Shown: piece after piece, positions 6,124-8,413 of the stretch
Layout: the number at the start of each line of letters is the position of its first letter
How positions within the stretch are numbered: the stretch's first letter is position 1
Assembly (NCBI GenBank): GCA_030613285.1
Contig: JAUWME010000071.1
Coordinates: 1-8,413, forward strand
Direction: 5' to 3'
Source: Candidatus Zymogenus sp.
GTDB taxonomy: Bacteria > Desulfobacterota > Zymogenia > Zymogenales > Zymogenaceae
DNA length: 8,413 nt
Notes under the pieces: model-generated
The model's input: the letters and a program-made list of their open reading frames with translations, nothing else
Database searches by the model: none
Told to the model about the DNA's origin: nothing
Translations under genes and position numbers: made by a program

Positions 6124-6894
6124 TCAACCCAAAAGAGAAATTACCACCACACTAATAAAAGAAAAAATATACAGCATCAGAAGTAAAGAGACCCCTTTCT
6201 TTCTTGCAAACAGTATTATGAAAAAGGGGACAATAAGAAGTACCCTCAACTCTCTCCAAAAACCGAAACTTTCTATGTCTAAAAAATGCGGGGTAAAAAA
6301 AGAAAGTCCAGCCAGTAACACCCCCGTAATTATAACGATCATGCCGCTCAGCCTCTCCGTTACAAGAGGGAGCTTGAGTCTTTGGAAAAAGTTCACAACT
6401 CCGATGCCGTGCTTGACCCCTTCCAAAAAACCTTTGATTCTTATCCAGATGTGGACAGAGTTGTAAAGGATGATGAAGACCACCGGCGCTATGAGCCCAT
6501 TCATAAAGCCCGAAATCACCGCAATTATTGAAAAGAGCGGCTTTAGGGCTGCCCAAAAAAAGGAGTCACCAAGACCGGCGAGGGGCCCAGAAAGCATCTT
6601 TTTCATCTCGGAAATATCATCTCTTCCATCTTTCCCATCTTTTCCATCATCTATACTTTTTGCCCGCTCCATACCTGCTGCTGCACCAAGAATTGCTGTT
6701 GCCATGTACGGGTGGGTATTAAAAAGCTCAAGGCTGTTTAAGAGGGCTTTTGACCTCATCTTTTTACCTTCGACGGTCTTTAACAGAACAGGAGAAATTC
6801 CAAAAGCAAACCCAACGTTTTGCATCCCCTCAAAATTCCAGCACCCCTGGATAAAGAAACTCCTGAAAAAAGTTTTTATCAGGGCAATCCTCAA
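6124..6894 (-). CDS. PTS mannose/fructose/sorbose family EIID membrane component
   Basis: EIID forms, with EIIC, the membrane channel of mannose-class PTS permeases and supports sugar uptake and phosphorylation. The 256-residue protein opens with FIQGCWNFEGMQNVGFAF, close to the family's FIQ.SWNFERMQ..GF signature. FNTHPYMATAILGA (58-71) and GPLAGLGDSFFWAALKP (103-119) are also hallmark segments. Hydrophobic stretches around 118-145, 183-200 and 217-253 would span the membrane. It is a little shorter than E. coli ManZ (about 283). The start is TTG, overlapping the EIIC stop as TTGA, which suggests translational coupling; GGGGGTG lies just upstream. An unusual charged run, DDGKDGKDGRDD (82-93), built from a 9-bp DNA repeat, sits in a cytoplasmic-looking linker. 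The transported sugar cannot be predicted. Confidence 0.94.
   Translation of the reverse strand: MRIALIKTFFRSFFIQGCWNFEGMQNVGFAFGISPVLLKTVEGKKMRSKALLNSLELFNTHPYMATAILGAAAGMERAKSIDDGKDGKDGRDDISEMKKMLSGPLAGLGDSFFWAALKPLFSIIAVISGFMNGLIAPVVFIILYNSVHIWIRIKGFLEGVKHGIGVVNFFQRLKLPLVTERLSGMIVIITGVLLAGLSFFTPHFLDIESFGFWRELRVLLIVPFFIILFARKKGVSLLLMLYIFSFISVVVISLLG
6618..6650 (-). repeat. In-frame 9-bp tandem repeat inside the EIID gene
   Basis: On the plus strand CATCTCTTC, CATCTTTCC and CATCTTTTC follow one another at 6618-6626, 6627-6635 and 6636-6644, then a partial CATCAT. Read on the coding strand they give repeated Asp-Gly-Lys/Arg triplets. Unit changes would add or remove three residues without breaking the frame. 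Confidence 0.7.
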
Positions 6895-7298
6895 ATGACA
6901 CCCCCAATTAGTACAAGAATGAGATATGTGGCTCCAAAGGCAACGACAAACTTAAATATCTTTTTGTCTCGCAAGTTATCCAGTATCCCCACTACACCAA
7001 AAAAAGGTATTGCAAAATAGACCAATTTGAGAGCGGTGAGGATACTCGCTCCAATTTGTGGATAGATGAGAAAAATCATTATTGTAAGGAGATAGGTTCC
7101 GACAACGGTGAAAATTGTAAAAGCAAAAAATATTGCGGAAACGCTCTTTACAATCTGTCTTCCCACTTTTTTTGTATCCCCATCTCTGGCGCCCTCTTTG
7201 GCCGTTTTTAAGAAACGGCTATTCAGCTTTCTAAGTTCAATATCAATCCATTTTCCTACCAACGCCAAAGGAATAGCCAATAGTATTGCCAGAGCCAA
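6891..7298 (-). CDS. PTS mannose-class EIIC, C-terminal part (frameshifted)
   Basis: This frame encodes the C-terminal half of the EIIC whose N-terminal half is at 7615-7256. It begins LALAILLAIPLALVGKWIDIELRKLN, the helix-then-charged-loop that normally continues EIIC after its central helices. Three or four further hydrophobic segments follow (about 52-75, 84-105 and 117-134). The TTG at 7298 is only the first usable start codon. The coherent protein continues upstream as EEPTAV to about 7316, where it should join the other frame. The two frames overlap by 43 bp and differ by one base. It ends in a TGA overlapping the EIID TTG start. A separate functional protein from this fragment is unlikely; the reading frame was probably one gene of about 240-250 codons. 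Confidence 0.85.
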   Translation of the reverse strand: MALAILLAIPLALVGKWIDIELRKLNSRFLKTAKEGARDGDTKKVGRQIVKSVSAIFFAFTIFTVVGTYLLTIMIFLIYPQIGASILTALKLVYFAIPFFGVVGILDNLRDKKIFKFVVAFGATYLILVLIGGVI

Positions 7299-7615
7299 GA
7301 CAGCGGTGGGCTCTTCAAGACAATAGCTTCCATGGATCGCCCCGCAAGGATCACTCCTGCAGGAACGGCAACAGCAACAACTGTATCATCGGGGGGAACC
7401 GATGTCCCCAGGGGATGTATCCCAAGCCACAAGAGTTCCAGAACCAGTCCAGCCCCAAGCCCCACTGCTGGCTCACCCAATGCAAGACCTGTGATGACCG
7501 AAGCTACGATCGGCCTTGATATTAGAAACTGGAACGCTGCAGTCCTGTCAAGGTGGAGAGCGCCACTAATAATGCCCGTCAGCAGAAGGTCAGAAATAAC
7601 TACAGCTGGCAACAT
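7256..7615 (-). CDS. PTS mannose-class EIIC, N-terminal part (frameshifted)
   Basis: EIIC is the sugar-binding membrane subunit of mannose-class PTS permeases. This fragment carries its hallmark region: LDRTAAFQFLISRPIVASVITGLALGEPAVGLGAGLVLELLWLG (22-65), then HPLGTSVPPDDTVVAV. It stays family-like up to about GRSMEAIVL (92-100). It then changes to KSPPLSWLWQYYWLFLWRW, tryptophan-rich and unlike EIIC, and stops at 119 residues; the family is usually 240-265. Adding one G on the coding strand at about 7316 (a C on the plus strand, making TTCC from TTC) yields AIVLEEPTAVLALAILLAIPLALVG in one frame. The ATG follows the EIIB TAA with no gap, so the genes are tightly coupled. It could be a true mutation or an assembly error. 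Confidence 0.88.
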   Translation of the reverse strand: MLPAVVISDLLLTGIISGALHLDRTAAFQFLISRPIVASVITGLALGEPAVGLGAGLVLELLWLGIHPLGTSVPPDDTVVAVAVPAGVILAGRSMEAIVLKSPPLSWLWQYYWLFLWRW

Positions 7616-8107
7616 TTAACCACCATTAGCTATATTTACAAGTTTATTGATTTCTAGGGTTTTTTCGTTGGGAACAGATCTTGAATCGATAGATACCCCT
7701 TTCTCCACGAACTCAGCAAGGCTCTCACAATCCGAATTCCCCATACAGAGATTTGAGCTGACCTGAACCTTTCCCTCACAAAAATGCATATTTCCGAGGT
7801 TTAAGGATTTGAAAACAAATCCTTTATCGTAGGCGTCTTTTGCATCCTTAACATTCTCAAAAAGAATTAGAATATTTTTGTCTTTGAAACCACCGTTTAA
7901 GAAATCATCGACAGCCTCTTCCACAGTATCAAAAACCACATTTATTTTGCTCGGTATTGCCATCTCCATAATTGTACGCCTCTGGAGATTTATAGCCACC
8001 TCGTTGTTGACCACCAATATTGAATCGGCTCTGGTGAAGGGTATCCACGCCTCAAGAATCTGTCCATGAATCAATCGACTATCGACCCTGACGAGAACAA
8101 TTCCCAT
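7616..8107 (-). CDS. PTS mannose/fructose/sorbose family EIIB
   Basis: EIIB receives phosphate from EIIA on a histidine and hands it to the incoming sugar at the EIIC/EIID channel. The 163-residue protein is normal for a stand-alone EIIB of this class. It opens with IVLVRVDSRLIHGQILEAW, the family signature, with the phosphorylated His14. A Rossmann-like core follows (ILVVNNEVA, KINVVFDTVEEAV, ILILFENVKDA), then LNLGNMHF near 103-109, similar to the family's glycine-rich loop. It has no membrane segment and should be cytoplasmic, bound to the permease. The EIIA stop lies one base upstream and the EIIC ATG immediately downstream, so translation is likely coupled. EIIB of this class is fused to EIIA in E. 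coli ManX, whereas here the two are separate. Confidence 0.95.
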   Translation of the reverse strand: MGIVLVRVDSRLIHGQILEAWIPFTRADSILVVNNEVAINLQRRTIMEMAIPSKINVVFDTVEEAVDDFLNGGFKDKNILILFENVKDAKDAYDKGFVFKSLNLGNMHFCEGKVQVSSNLCMGNSDCESLAEFVEKGVSIDSRSVPNEKTLEINKLVNIANGG

Positions 8108-8108
8108 T

Positions 8109-8413
8109 TTATTTCTTCTTATTTAAAAATTCAGTGGCAACATTGATATTGTCTCTTCCCGATTCCTTGGCTTTGATCGCCAAGGTTTTGAGATCCTTCC
8201 CCTCTCTCTCCATTGTCATCCTTATGAGCATTGGGAGGTTCACTCCAGAGACCACCTCCACATCAGCGCTAAGAAAACTCATTGCAAGGTTTGACGGCGT
8301 ACCTCCGAACATATCTGTCAGGATGATAACACCTTCGCCGCTGTTTACTTCCTTTATGGCATTTTTTATTTCCGTTCTTAGAACTTCCACATCTTTTTTG
8401 GGATCGAGAGAGA
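8109..8413 (-). CDS. PTS mannose-class EIIA, 5' end beyond window
   Basis: EIIA passes phosphate from HPr to EIIB. About 100 codons are visible, and the frame stays open to the right edge, reading SLDPKKD before the GTG at 8390. This matches the normal interior of the family (usually about 135-145 residues), so the GTG is not the start. Roughly 35-40 residues, including the N-terminal THG with the phosphorylated histidine, lie outside. The core GVIILTDMFGGTPSNLAMSFL is the EIIA signature, followed by VEVVSGVNLPMLIRM, another conserved stretch. It ends in NKKK without a fused EIIB domain, so EIIA is a separate protein. The stop is one base from the EIIB start. Activity cannot be judged because the active-site histidine is not in view. 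Confidence 0.93.
   Translation of the reverse strand, partial: SLDPKKDVEVLRTEIKNAIKEVNSGEGVIILTDMFGGTPSNLAMSFLSADVEVVSGVNLPMLIRMTMEREGKDLKTLAIKAKESGRDNINVATEFLNKKK

Noticed and set aside
7286..7326. Programmed -1 frameshift site in EIIC
   Set aside because: No X XXY YYZ slippery heptamer or obvious downstream hairpin is visible at the junction, so a deletion or sequence error is simpler.

Overview
The window reads as a stretch of bacterial chromosome with every gene on the minus strand, so transcription runs from the right edge to the left. The gene mix suggests a Gram-negative, Deltaproteobacteria-like (Desulfobacterota-like) organism: a mannose-class PTS with stand-alone EIIA and EIIB, EIIC, EIID, its own HPr and EI, followed by metK and a short, archaeal-style ahcY. 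A 'GGATTCCCG...CGGGAAT' palindromic repeat, common in many Gram-negative genomes, fits this. The lineage is inferred from gene content only.

Right part (8413 to 3933): a compact PTS cluster. In transcription order it holds EIIA (5' end beyond the window), EIIB, EIIC, EIID, HPr and EI. Gaps are 1, 0, -3 (a TTGA overlap), about 50 and 9 nt, so the genes are probably one transcription unit. Phosphate would pass from PEP to EI His209, HPr, EIIA, EIIB His14 and then to sugar bound by EIIC/EIID. EIIC is split into two overlapping frames. Restoring one base near 7316 gives a continuous, family-like protein, so in this assembly the permease is broken or carries a sequencing error.

Middle (3932 to 2143): about 350 bp after ptsI carry a near-consensus sigma70 promoter (TTGACA, 17 nt, TAAAAT with a TG extension). 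A leader of roughly 220 nt follows before metK, with nested stems and a hairpin plus U6 tract. I cannot match it to a known SAM riboswitch class; it is the best candidate here for an undescribed regulatory element. The metK-ahcY spacer holds two copies of the palindromic repeat, three copies of a G-rich 22-bp unit and a sequence meeting the simple G-quadruplex pattern.

Left part (2142 to 1): ahcY, then a 175-bp spacer with more G-rich repeats and a candidate promoter, then the N-terminal three quarters of an EamA/DMT-type membrane transporter that runs off the left edge. MetK makes S-adenosylmethionine and AhcY removes S-adenosylhomocysteine left by methylation, so they form two steps of the activated methyl cycle. 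The link to the PTS is one of position only.
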